Source: Streptomyces griseorubiginosus (lineage in GTDB: Bacteria > Actinomycetota > Actinomycetes > Streptomycetales > Streptomycetaceae). Taken from it: a stretch of DNA of 64,000 nt. This document shows positions 7,548-16,230 of this stretch, piece after piece. Made by a program: the position numbers and the translations under genes. A model generated the notes under the pieces. The model did no database searches, had not been told where the DNA came from, and was given only the letters and a program-made list of their open reading frames with translations. Every line of letters starts with the position of its first letter. The first letter of the stretch is position 1. The stretch spans positions 62,001 to 126,000 of the forward strand of contig NZ_KQ948743.1 of NCBI RefSeq assembly GCF_001514195.1, given 5' to 3'.

Positions 7548-10500
7548 ATGGTCGAACAGGCGTGTCCGCGACACCCTTCCCGACGCACTCTCGTCGCGAC
7601 CGGCTCGACGCTGCTGGCCGGGTTCGGCCTCGGCACGGTCTTCGCACCGGCCGCCGAAGCCGCTCCCCGAACCGTCGACGCCACCGGTACCACCGCCTCC
7701 AGTGCGCCGGGTGAGCTCGCCGCCTACCGCCCGGTCCGGGTCTCCTCGCAGGCCTACGCGCCGACTCCCGCAGAGTTCGCGGTGGACGCACTCCCCGGAC
7801 CGGGGGTACGTGGCACCGGCTGGCGGGCCGAAGCGGGCGATCCGCAGTGGATCGAGGTCGACCTGCAGGCGGACTGCCGCGTCGACCGCGTCCGGCTGAC
7901 CTTCGAAGCCGACGCGAGCGACCCGGTGTTCACCCCGCCGACCGAGGGCAACCCCCGCTCGGGCACCACCGGCAAGGAGCTACTCTCCAGCTACGCCAGG
8001 GAGTTCGCCGTCGAGACGTCCCGCGACCGCGAGTCCTGGAGCAGCGTCTACCGCACCACGGCCGGCACCGGCGGTGTGGTGGACATCCCGCTGTCGGTCC
8101 CCGTCACGGCACGCTGGGTGCGGATGACGGCCCGCCGCCGCTCCAGCCCCAACCCCCTCGGCCTCAACGGCTTCGCGGTGTACGGCACCGCCCCGGGCCG
8201 CCGACCCGAAGCCACCGGCTGGACCGACTGGGGCACCCACCGCCACGAAGCGCCGCGGCTCACGGTGGCCGCCGACGGCACGGTGCCGCTGGAGTCGGGC
8301 TGGACGCTCACCATGGACGACTGGGCGGACGGCGACGGCCCCGCCCTGTCGCGGACCGGCACGGACACCAGCCGCTGGCTGCCCGCGACCGTGCCCGGCA
8401 CCGTCCTGGGCACGCTCGTCGACCAGGGCAAGCTGCCCGACCCGGTCGCGGGACTGAACAACCTGCGCATCCCCGAGGCGCTGTCCCGTCACTCCTGGTG
8501 GTACCGACGGGACTTCGACCTGCCCCGCGGCCTGCGAACCGGCAGCGGACGGCACGTCTGGCTGGAGTTCGACGGCGTCAACCACAAGGCCGAGATCTGG
8601 CTCAACGGACACGGAGTGGGCGAGGTGACGTTCCCCTTCGCCCGCTCCGCCCACGACATCACCGGCCTGCTGGCCGCCGAGGGCGGCAACGCGCTCGCCG
8701 TCCGCATCTCCCCCATGCCGGTGCCCGGCAGCCCCGGTGACAAGGGCCCGGCGGGCGAGGCCTGGGTGGACGCCGGAGCCAACACGATGAACCTCAACTC
8801 GCCGACGTACCTCGCCTCCTCGGGGTGGGACTGGATGCCCGCGGTCCGTGACCGGGCGGCCGGCATCTGGAACCACGTACGGCTGAGATCGACGGGCCAC
8901 ATCGTGATCGGCGATCCGCGTGTGGACACCGTTCTGCCCAAGCTGCCGGACCTGTCGGTCGCCGAGCTCACCCTCACGGTTCCGGTCCGTAACGCCGACA
9001 CCACCGACCACGAGGCCACCGTCTCCGCCGCCTTCGGCGACGTCCGCGTCTCGCGCACGGTCACCGTCCCCGCGGGGAAAGACATCGATGTCATCTTCAC
9101 TCCCGACGCGTTCCGCGTCCTGCGGCTTAAGAACCCCGACCTGTGGTGGCCCAACGGGCTGGGCGAGCCCACCCTGCAGGAGCTCACCCTGGTCGCCCGC
9201 ACCGGCGGCACCGAGAGCGACCGCCGCACCACGCGTTTCGGCATACGGCAGTTCGGCTACGAGTACGACACCCCGCTGAAGTTCACCCCGTCCTCCGACG
9301 CGTACACCCAGACCGTCCAGCTCGGCGACCAGCGCGCCCGGCACGTCCGCGTGCGCTGCCTGACCCGGGCCACCGACTGGGGTAGTTCCCTGTGGACCCT
9401 GTCGGTGTTCGACAGCGCCCGTCCCGGCACCGACCTCGCCCTGCACGCCCCCGCCGAGGCCTCGACCACCGACGAGGACGCTCACGCGGCCGCCAACGCC
9501 ACCGACGGCGACCCGGGCACCCGCTGGTCCTCCGCCTTCGCAGACGACCAGTGGATCCGCGTCGACCTCGGCTCGGTGCAGTCCTTCGACCGGGTCGACC
9601 TCGTCTGGGAGCAGGCTTACGCGCGGACCTTCGTCGTGCAGGTCTCCGCGGACGGCGACCAGTGGACGGACGCCGCGTCGGTGGACAACACGGCCGTGCC
9701 GCTGCCCTTCAACAGCGGTGACGCCAGCCTCCGGGTGACCGACTTCGAGGCCCGTACGGCCCGTTGGGTCCGGCTGTCCTGCGGCGTGCGCAACACCAGC
9801 TGGGGCAACTCCCTGTGGTCCCTCGCCGTCATCGACAGCGCGGAGCCCGGCACCGACCTGGCACTGCACCGGGACGCGCGGGCCTCCAGCGAGGCGGACG
9901 GCCACGTGGCGGCCCACGCCACCGACGGCGATCCCGGAACCCGCTGGTCCTCCGCCTACGAGGACCACCAGTGGCTCCAGGTCGACCTGGGCGCGAGCCG
10001 GCGCTTCGACCGGGTGGCGGTGGTCTGGGAGCAGGCGTACCCGAAGACGTACACCGTCCAGGTCTCCGAGGACGGTGACACCTGGACCGACGTCACCACC
10101 GTCACCAACACCCCCGACCCGCTGAAGATCAGCGTCAACGGCGTCCGGGTGCTGGTGCGCGGCGGCAACTGGGGCTGGGACGAACTGCTGCGCCGGATGC
10201 CCGCCGAGCGGATGGACGCGGCGGTGCGCATGCACCGGGCCATGAACTTCACGATGATCCGCAACTGGGTCGGCAGCAGCAACCGCGAGGAGTTCTACGC
10301 CGCCTGCGACGCCCACGGCATCCTGGTGTGGAACGACTTCCCCAACGCCTGGGGCATGGACCCGCCGGACCACGAGGCGTTCGCGTCCACGGCCCGCGAC
10401 ACCGTGCTGCGTTACCGCATCCACCCGAGCGTGGCGGTGTGGTGCGGCGCCAACGAGGGCAACCCGCCGGCCGCGGTGGACGAGGGCATGCGCAAGGCGG

Positions 10501-11639
10501 TCGAGAGCCAGGTGCCCGGCGTGCTCTACCAGAACAACTCCGCCGGCGGCATCGTCACCGGTGGCGGCCCCTACGGCTGGGTCGAGCCGGAGCGCTACTT
10601 CGACCCGTCGACGTACGGCAGCAAGGACTTCGGCTTCCACACCGAGATCGGCATGCCCGTCGTGTCCACCGCCGCCAGCACCCGCGCGATGGTCGGTGAG
10701 GACGGGCCCGAGTGGCCCATCGGGGGCGCCTGGTACCTCCACGACTGGAGCGAGCGCGGCAACCAGGCCCCGCAGAACTACAAGGCGGCCATCGAGACCC
10801 GTCTCGGCACCGCCCGCGACCTGGACGACTTCACCCGCAAGGCGCAGTTCGTCAACTACGAGAACTTCCGCGCCATGTTCGAGGCGTGGAACGCCAACCT
10901 GTGGGACAACGCCAGCGGACTGATGCTGTGGATGTCCCACCCGGCCTGGCACAGCACGGTCTGGCAGACGTACGACTACGACTTCGACGTCAACGGCGCC
11001 TACTTCGGCTGCCGGAGCGCCTGCGAGCCCCTGCATGTCCAGGCCGACCCGGTGAAGTGGCAGGTCATCGCGGTCAACCACACCCGCCAGGCGCTCAAGG
11101 GGGCCACGGTCAGGGCGGAGACGTACGACCTGTCCGGCCGCCGGATCGCCGGCACGCGGACCGCGCGGGTGGACGTGGAGCCCGCCGCCTCGGTCCCGGC
11201 GTTCACCTCGGCGCCCGCGGAGGACCTGCCGGATCTGCACCTGCTGCGGCTGACCCTCACGGACGCAGCCGGCAGGGTCCGCTCGCGCAACACCTACTGG
11301 CGCTGCCGCACTCCCGAGGCCCTGCGCGCCCTCAACGAGGTCCAGCAGGCCAAGCTGTCCGCCTCCCTCACGAAGGTGTCGCGTGACGGGGAGAGGCGTA
11401 CGGCGACCGCCACGGTCAGCAACCGCGGGTCCAAGGTCGCGGCGATGGTCCGGCTCTCCCTGCTGGACGAGGACGGCACCCGGGTGCTGCCGACGCTCTA
11501 CGACGACAACTACCTGTGGCTGCTGCCCGGTGAGAGCAGGACGGTCACCATGTCGTGGCCGACGTCCGCCCTGCCCTCGAACCGGCCGAGGCTGCGGGCG
11601 GAGGGATACAACACTCCCCCGGTCACGGTACGCGGCTGA
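7548..11639 (+). CDS. Secreted GH2-family glycosidase with three F5/8C modules
   Basis: Large exported enzyme of 1363 residues. A Tat signal (SRRTLVATG, cleavage after AEAA) starts the protein. An F5/8C sugar-binding module lies at about 55-215 and a GH2 galactose-binding domain at about 250-400. Immunoglobulin-like sandwiches follow. The TIM-barrel catalytic core spans about 865-1170, with likely acid/base Glu970 in WCGANEGN and likely nucleophile Glu1033 in FHTEIG. A C-terminal sandwich ends the protein. The WCGANE signature is closest to beta-mannosidase or mannosylglycoprotein endo-beta-mannosidase members of GH2; the substrate is unproven. Two further F5/8C repeats (about 585-860) are inserted between the sandwich and the barrel. 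The start at 7548 places the Tat motif at the N-terminus; the frame stays open upstream to 7287 without signal logic. Confidence 0.85.
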   Translation: MVEQACPRHPSRRTLVATGSTLLAGFGLGTVFAPAAEAAPRTVDATGTTASSAPGELAAYRPVRVSSQAYAPTPAEFAVDALPGPGVRGTGWRAEAGDPQWIEVDLQADCRVDRVRLTFEADASDPVFTPPTEGNPRSGTTGKELLSSYAREFAVETSRDRESWSSVYRTTAGTGGVVDIPLSVPVTARWVRMTARRRSSPNPLGLNGFAVYGTAPGRRPEATGWTDWGTHRHEAPRLTVAADGTVPLESGWTLTMDDWADGDGPALSRTGTDTSRWLPATVPGTVLGTLVDQGKLPDPVAGLNNLRIPEALSRHSWWYRRDFDLPRGLRTGSGRHVWLEFDGVNHKAEIWLNGHGVGEVTFPFARSAHDITGLLAAEGGNALAVRISPMPVPGSPGDKGPAGEAWVDAGANTMNLNSPTYLASSGWDWMPAVRDRAAGIWNHVRLRSTGHIVIGDPRVDTVLPKLPDLSVAELTLTVPVRNADTTDHEATVSAAFGDVRVSRTVTVPAGKDIDVIFTPDAFRVLRLKNPDLWWPNGLGEPTLQELTLVARTGGTESDRRTTRFGIRQFGYEYDTPLKFTPSSDAYTQTVQLGDQRARHVRVRCLTRATDWGSSLWTLSVFDSARPGTDLALHAPAEASTTDEDAHAAANATDGDPGTRWSSAFADDQWIRVDLGSVQSFDRVDLVWEQAYARTFVVQVSADGDQWTDAASVDNTAVPLPFNSGDASLRVTDFEARTARWVRLSCGVRNTSWGNSLWSLAVIDSAEPGTDLALHRDARASSEADGHVAAHATDGDPGTRWSSAYEDHQWLQVDLGASRRFDRVAVVWEQAYPKTYTVQVSEDGDTWTDVTTVTNTPDPLKISVNGVRVLVRGGNWGWDELLRRMPAERMDAAVRMHRAMNFTMIRNWVGSSNREEFYAACDAHGILVWNDFPNAWGMDPPDHEAFASTARDTVLRYRIHPSVAVWCGANEGNPPAAVDEGMRKAVESQVPGVLYQNNSAGGIVTGGGPYGWVEPERYFDPSTYGSKDFGFHTEIGMPVVSTAASTRAMVGEDGPEWPIGGAWYLHDWSERGNQAPQNYKAAIETRLGTARDLDDFTRKAQFVNYENFRAMFEAWNANLWDNASGLMLWMSHPAWHSTVWQTYDYDFDVNGAYFGCRSACEPLHVQADPVKWQVIAVNHTRQALKGATVRAETYDLSGRRIAGTRTARVDVEPAASVPAFTSAPAEDLPDLHLLRLTLTDAAGRVRSRNTYWRCRTPEALRALNEVQQAKLSASLTKVSRDGERRTATATVSNRGSKVAAMVRLSLLDEDGTRVLPTLYDDNYLWLLPGESRTVTMSWPTSALPSNRPRLRAEGYNTPPVTVRG

Positions 11640-11673
11640 GCCGACGGGAGGGCCCGTCCCTCCCCTCCATCCA

Positions 11674-11702
11674 CGCGGGCGCCCTTGTCCAGGGCGCCCG
11701 CG
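11674..11702 (+). terminator. Terminator after the GH2 gene
   Basis: CGCGGGCGCCCT (11674-11685) pairs with AGGGCGCCCGCG (11691-11702) over 12 bp with a 5-nt loop, followed by TTCGTTTT. A good intrinsic terminator. Confidence 0.85.
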
Positions 11703-11929
11703 TTCGTTTTCCCGTCGCCCGTCGGGGCGGCTGCCCGAGACACATCAGGGTGACATGTGAACCGGATGCGACGTGGAGGGCGGGCCGCGGGTGATGGCCT
11801 TGACGGCAGTTCTGCGACACACTTACCGGACAGTACAAACGAAGGAACGGACCAGCCGGCGGTGACACCTGTCCCACGAGAGCGTGGGTACGATGCGCCA
11901 CGTCATTCATATCGAGGGAGTGAACGGTT

Positions 11930-12481
11930 GTGACCATCCAATCAGCCGCCACGCTCCGATCGCGGTACGTGGCACAAGCCGCATCGGACCTGGACGAGAA
12001 CCGTCGACGGCAGGAGGAGCTGGAGGACAGGCTCGCCGTCCTGAAGCAGGAGGAGGCCCTCCTCACGGACATCCTCAACATCGCCGAGCGGTACGAGGGT
12101 TTCGCGGACGCGAACCGTCTGCCCGAGCAGGTGCACGACGAGCCGGCCGTCACGAAGGCGCATCAGAAGCCGGCCAGGTCCTCGGCACGACGTTCCGCAC
12201 CGGCCGAGTCTTCTACGGCCACCACCACGGTGAAAGCCGGTACGAAGGCGAAGTCGCGCCAGCCGCTGCTCGGTGAGCTGTTGTCGGAGCTGCTCGGCCA
12301 GTACGAGGAGCCGCGTCAGGCGAAGGAGTTGCGGGAGGAACTCCTGGAGAAGCACCCGCACCGCAACCCCACCCCGCAGGTGGTCCGCAACACCCTCGAG
12401 TCCCTGGTCGCCAAGGGCCGTATCCGACGCCACAAGCAGGAGCGCTCCGTCATGTACACCCTGGTCGAGGACTCCGACTGA
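11930..12481 (+). CDS. Hypothetical protein: coiled coil plus winged-helix-like C-terminus
   Basis: Protein of 183 residues of unrecognised function. Residues about 15-60 are a Glu/Arg/Leu-rich heptad region (ENRRRQEELEDRLAVLKQEE) likely to form a coiled coil. A Ser/Ala/Lys linker covers about 75-105. Residues about 108-178 resemble a small winged helix: helices in LLGELLSELLGQYEEPRQAKEL and VVRNTLESLVAKGRI, then a basic strand ending in VMYTLVED. It could be a DNA-binding accessory protein. The GTG start has GAGGGAG nine bases upstream. The only neighbours are the GH2 terminator and a broken sigma gene. Confidence 0.7.
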   Translation: MTIQSAATLRSRYVAQAASDLDENRRRQEELEDRLAVLKQEEALLTDILNIAERYEGFADANRLPEQVHDEPAVTKAHQKPARSSARRSAPAESSTATTTVKAGTKAKSRQPLLGELLSELLGQYEEPRQAKELREELLEKHPHRNPTPQVVRNTLESLVAKGRIRRHKQERSVMYTLVEDSD

Positions 12482-12837
12482 CAGCGGCGACGGTCGATCG
12501 GCCCTCGGATGCTCCCGGAGGTCGACAAGGAAGGCGCGTTCCCAGCGCTCCCGGCACACATGTGCGTGAAATGGGTGTGCGACGTAGGTACGCTCGCTGA
12601 GTAGTGCCTACGCGCGCCATACGTTGTCGAACGCCGCGTGCTCCACGTCCCGCCGCCGCAGTCGTACGGCCTCCGACTGAGTCACCGCGTCGCCGACCGC
12701 GGCCAGCACGGTGGTGACGGCTCCCCGGTGAGGCTTTCGACGGCCTCGACTGGTTGGCCTTCGATGCCGTGGCTGCCGGCGTCCCGCTGCCGCGGGCCAT
12801 GCAGTCCACGCCGTGTGTTCGGAGAGCCTTTGATGTA
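12482..12837. other. Intergenic region without recognised gene
   Basis: No frame here has a credible start and protein signature. A weak stem, CGTAGG paired with CCTACG, lies around 12579-12614. Nothing else is evident. Confidence 0.4.
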
Positions 12838-13330
12838 GAGGGAAGAGTGGCTCGTGGCGGCCCGTGGTCGGCGCTGCACCATCTGGCGCGGCTGCTCAGG
12901 GGAGACGACCGGCACCGGGCGCCTGCTCCAGGAGGCCCTGGTCAAGCTGTGGTTCGCCGGGCCGAGGGCGGCGGAGCGGGCGCCGAGGCGTGTCTGCGGC
13001 GGAAGCCGGTCCGTGGGGTGGCACGTTCCGCGCGGCGGCGCTGGTGGGACGAACAGCCGGTGGACGAGATGCCCGACCCGCCCGGGGTTCACGACGAGGC
13101 CGCCGCGGTGCACGAACGGCCCCGTCCGGAGGCCGCGTTGACGCCGCTGCCGGTCCGGCAACGGGCCGCGGGGGTGCTGTGGTACTACCAGCACCTACCC
13201 GAAGAGCAGGTGGCGCGGCTGCTGGGGTGCCTGGTGGGGACGGCCCCTTCCCTGACGTCTCGACGGGTCGAAGGGCTGCGGCGCCTGATGCCTGAGTCGG
13301 TGGATCCCCTCGAGCCGACCGCGCCGGCCG
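12838..13330 (+). pseudogene. Frameshifted SigE-type ECF sigma factor remnant
   Basis: Fragments of an ECF sigma factor are readable only by switching frames. One frame gives WSALHHLARLLRGDDRHRA. The next gives LLQEALVKLWFAGPRAAERA. The first frame then resumes with RRRWWDEQPVDEMPDPPG, ALTPLPVRQRAAGVLWYYQHL and EEQVARLLGCLVGTAPSLTSR, which match region 2 and region 4 of SigE-like sigma factors. Two compensating frameshifts are needed. Odd substitutions (CLVGTAPS where CSVGTVKS is usual) support loss of function. Confidence 0.7.
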
Positions 13331-13474
13331 AATCGGTCGTATTCGATCGGGACACCGGGCCTGGATGGGAGCCCCCGTATGCACAGATCGCCCGGTCGGC
13401 ACCGTGCGGAGCACGGCCGACCGGGCGGTCCAGGTAATTCACCGTCCGTCGCCGGGATGGACGCCCGGCGGCAT

Positions 13475-13672
13475 CTAAAGCCCGAGGTCGAGGACGAGGC
13501 AGGAGTAGTACTTCCACGAGCCTTCGGGGTTGTACGATCCGTTCGCCCCGCCGGCCGGGGCAGCCTCGACCGCTTCGGTCATGTCCTCGACGCGTATGCG
13601 TTCGGGAAGCCTGCCGAACCGCGCGTGCCTTACCGCCGCTTCGGCGTCTTCCGCACTGAGCCCCTTGTTCAT
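13475..13672 (-). CDS. Small protein with Gly-Gly motif, candidate precursor peptide
   Basis: A 65-residue frame starting at an ATG with GGAG upstream. The N-terminal 41 residues are helix-prone and acidic near their end (RVEDMTEAVEAAPAGG). After the Gly-Gly comes a 23-residue aromatic tail containing NPEGSWKYYSC and ending LVLDLGL. This leader, GG and core layout resembles ribosomal peptide precursors, but no modifying enzyme, peptidase or exporter is adjacent. The shared GTCACC operator lies 77-97 bp upstream, and its TTGACA hexamer is followed at 17 bp by CATGCT, a usable -10 box. A longer in-frame start at 13729 has no Shine-Dalgarno. Function unknown. Confidence 0.55.
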   Translation of the reverse strand: MNKGLSAEDAEAAVRHARFGRLPERIRVEDMTEAVEAAPAGGANGSYNPEGSWKYYSCLVLDLGL

Positions 13673-13748
13673 GACCGTGCTCCACTTCGTCGACCGTGGA
13701 CGGCGCCCTGATTGTCGTCCGGACGGCACTCAGCATGACCTTCCGCTC

Positions 13749-13769
13749 GTCACCTGTCAAGCCGGTAAC
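13749..13769 (-). promoter_or_regulatory. CGNR-type operator, site E
   Basis: GTCACC-TGTCAAGCC-GGTAAC. On the minus strand it reads TTGACA at the -35 position with CATGCT 17 bp further on, facing the small-peptide gene. One arm base differs from consensus. Confidence 0.7.
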
Positions 13770-13952
13770 GAGCGACATGCGCAGCCCTCAACCGCATGGC
13801 ATCGACTTCGAACACCGCGGCAGCGAAGGCATCGAGCTGCTCCTGCGGGAGGTTGCACCGACTCGCGGAGGGTTGAGACATGTGTGCACACTTCGCAATC
13901 ATCACCGCACCAACCGGTAATTAGGCACGTCAGGACGACTTACGGTTCCGGG

Positions 13953-15395
13953 TCAGACCGTGATGGTCTTGTACTCCGTGTAAGTGCCGAGGCCGACCGC
14001 GCCGTACTCACGGCCGATGCCGCTGGCCTTGAACCCGCCGAACGGGCCGTCGAACGCGATGGACGCCCCGTTGACCGTGACGGTGCCGGTGCGCACCCGG
14101 CGCGCCACCTCCAAGGCGTGGGCCTCGTCGGAGGACCAGACCCCTCCGGACAGGCCGTACTCGGAGTCGTTGGCGATGCGGACCGCCTCGTCCTCGTCGT
14201 CGTAGGCGATGACCACCAGGACCGGGCCGAAGATCTCCTCCTGCGCGATCCGCATGGAGTTGTCGACGTCGGCGAACACGGTCGGGGTGACGTAGTTGCC
14301 CTTCTCCAGCCCCTCGGGGACGTGCGGACCGCCGGTGACCAGGCGGGCACCCTCGTCGATGCCGAGCTGGATGTAGGTGCGCACCCTCGCCTGCTGGTCG
14401 GGGCGGATCATCGGGCCGATGAAGGTGTCGGGGTCGTTCGGGTCGCCGACCTTCAGGGACTCGACCAGTTCCTTGAGCCCGGCCACGACCTCCTCGTACC
14501 GGCTGCGCGGGGCCAGGATGCGGGTCTGGGCGATGCAGGACTCCCCGTTGTTGAGGAGGGAGCCGAACTTCACGCCCGCGACCGCCTTGGCGATGTCGGC
14601 GTCGGGCAGGATGATCGCGGCGGACTTGCCACCCAGCTCCAGACTCACCCGCTTGAGCTGCTCACCGGCGATCGCGGCGATGCGGCGGCCGGCCCGGGTG
14701 GAGCCGGTGAAGGCGATCTTGTCGACGTCCTGGTGCGAGACCAGGTACTCGCTGGTCTCCCGGTCCGCGGGCAGGACGCTGATCACGCCCCGAGGCAGGC
14801 CCACCTGTTCGAGAAGTTCGGCCAGGAAGCCCATGCTCAGCGAGTTCTCCGGGGACACCTTCAGGACCACCGAGTTGCCCGCGAGGAGCGACGGGATGAT
14901 CTTGGAAGTGGCCGAGGAGAAGGGCGCGTTCCAGGGAATGACGGCGGCCACGACGCCGATCGCCTCACGGCGCACCACACTGCGCACCGGGGACGCCGGG
15001 TCGGAGGGTACGAGCGTCTCCTCCCACGCGAACTCCTCCGCCGCCTTCAGGTAGGCGTTCGCCTGCCGGGTCAGGCCCGGCTGGCCCGCGCGGGTGAACC
15101 AGCCCGCCGAGCCGTTCTCCAGCGAGATCAAGTGGGCGATCTTCTCGGCGTTCTCCTCCCGCAGGGTGTTGAACCGCCGCAGGGTGGCGATGCGTTCGGC
15201 GGGCGGGGTCAGGCGCCACTCGCCCTTCTCGAAGGAGGCCCGTGCCGCGGCGACAGCGCGGGCGATGTCCGCCGGCTGCGCCTGGGCGGCGCGGCCGATC
15301 ACCGACCGGTCGTGCGGGGAGGAGATGTCGAGCAGGTCCGGGTTGCTCGGCTCGACCCAGGCGCCTCCGATGAAAAGTCGGCCGTAGGTGATCAT
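13953..15395 (-). CDS. NAD(P)-dependent aldehyde dehydrogenase
   Basis: Cytosolic aldehyde dehydrogenase of 480 residues, oxidising an aldehyde to its acid with NAD(P)+. Visible signatures are the cofactor-binding stretch IPWNAPF, GSTRAGRRIA, the general-base region ELGGKS and the catalytic cysteine in NNGESCIAQT. The C-terminal EEIFGPVL and PFGGFKASGIGREYG motifs are also present. The start at 15395 has GAAGAGAG upstream; a second in-frame ATG at 15413 is less well placed. It is divergent from a broken TetR gene, which was probably its local regulator. The substrate cannot be inferred. Confidence 0.9.
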   Translation of the reverse strand: MITYGRLFIGGAWVEPSNPDLLDISSPHDRSVIGRAAQAQPADIARAVAAARASFEKGEWRLTPPAERIATLRRFNTLREENAEKIAHLISLENGSAGWFTRAGQPGLTRQANAYLKAAEEFAWEETLVPSDPASPVRSVVRREAIGVVAAVIPWNAPFSSATSKIIPSLLAGNSVVLKVSPENSLSMGFLAELLEQVGLPRGVISVLPADRETSEYLVSHQDVDKIAFTGSTRAGRRIAAIAGEQLKRVSLELGGKSAAIILPDADIAKAVAGVKFGSLLNNGESCIAQTRILAPRSRYEEVVAGLKELVESLKVGDPNDPDTFIGPMIRPDQQARVRTYIQLGIDEGARLVTGGPHVPEGLEKGNYVTPTVFADVDNSMRIAQEEIFGPVLVVIAYDDEDEAVRIANDSEYGLSGGVWSSDEAHALEVARRVRTGTVTVNGASIAFDGPFGGFKASGIGREYGAVGLGTYTEYKTITV

Positions 15396-15480
15396 GTGCG
15401 TTCTCTCTTCCATCGTGGACCGACCTAACTAACTGCCACATCAACGTAGCACTTCGGTGGATTAAGTTCTCGTAAGGGCG

Positions 15481-15490
15481 CCTTTAAAGG
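15481..15490. promoter_or_regulatory. Palindrome CCTTTAAAGG in the divergent promoter region
   Basis: Perfect 10-bp palindrome between the aldehyde dehydrogenase gene and the TetR remnant. It may belong to the old regulator's operator. The 9-mer GTAGCACTT also occurs in this gap and again in the gap before the intact TetR paralogue. Confidence 0.3.
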
Positions 15491-15528
15491 TTCGATCTTC
15501 TACACCATCGACCACTCTTGCGGGAAGA

Positions 15529-15942
15529 GAGCTGACGCAGCGCGCAATCTCGAAGCCGTCGTGACCGCCGGCGCACGCCTGCTCGCCGCCGACCCCGGCG
15601 CCGGCATCGCGAGCATCGCCACCGCGGCAGGCGTCGACTGACGCACCATCTACCGACGCTCGGCCTCCCGCGAAGACCTCCTCGCGACCATCTACGACGC
15701 CCGCCTCACCGCCATCGAACACGCCATCCACGGTCCGGCGGCGCCGCAACACCTGTATCGGCGAGGTCGAGGCATTTCTGCGGCGGGCGGCCGACGAGGG
15801 GCTGCTGCGCCGGGGCCGGACGCACAGCTACGCGGGGCCACTGCTGCCCGAGCTGGTGCACCTGGTGGCACATCGGCTCGCCCACCTCAGTCCGGGGCAG
15901 GCTGCGGACGTGGCGGTCGACACGTATCTTCGCGGGCTCGGC
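15529..15942 (+). pseudogene. Decayed paralogue of the TetR gene at 22032-22613
   Basis: The first 200 bp are almost identical to the intact TetR gene at 22.0 kb (GCAGCGCGCAATCTCGAAGC in both). A nonsense change turns the CGA of VDRRTVYRR into TGA (15639-15641). About 140 bp corresponding to the ligand domain are deleted after the IEHAIH segment. The remaining part encodes the C-terminal LLPELVHLVAHRLAHL region. No start codon remains in a useful place. Confidence 0.85.
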
Positions 15943-16135
15943 GGCAGGTCCTCCGGGTGCCACGCCAACGCGGCACCCGCACCCGGACCGGGCCGGGAAC
16001 ACCGGTCGTTCACCTGAGTCGAACGACTGACCACGCAGCGCTCCGCACACCTGCGCCGACCCTGCGGATCCGACTGTCACAAGACTGATGTGTCCGGTTT
16101 CGATGTGGGCGAGAGCATGACGAGCAAACCCGGCC

Positions 16136-16156
16136 GTCACCGGTTTGACAGGTGAC
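16136..16156 (+). promoter_or_regulatory. CGNR-type operator, site F
   Basis: GTCACC-GGTTTGACA-GGTGAC. TTGACA (16145-16150) is a consensus -35 hexamer directed at the hydrolase gene; GAGGGT, 18 bp downstream, could serve as -10. Both arms match consensus exactly. Confidence 0.78.
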
Positions 16157-16230
16157 GGCCCGCCGTGCGAGGGTCGTCGCGCCGCGGGCTCGACGAGCAC
16201 GGGTCTCGAACGCACCACGGAGGACTTCAC

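Noticed and set aside
7980..11240. Minus-strand frame of 1086 codons opposite the GH2 gene
   Set aside because: Composition is the Val/Gly/Arg-rich pattern of a shadow frame in high-G+C coding DNA, with no domain and no start signal. The plus strand has clear GH2 and F5/8C motifs.
11859..11872. Another CGNR operator at GGTGACACCTGTCC
   Set aside because: The arms are not separated by 9 bases in the required orientation, and no second arm is present.
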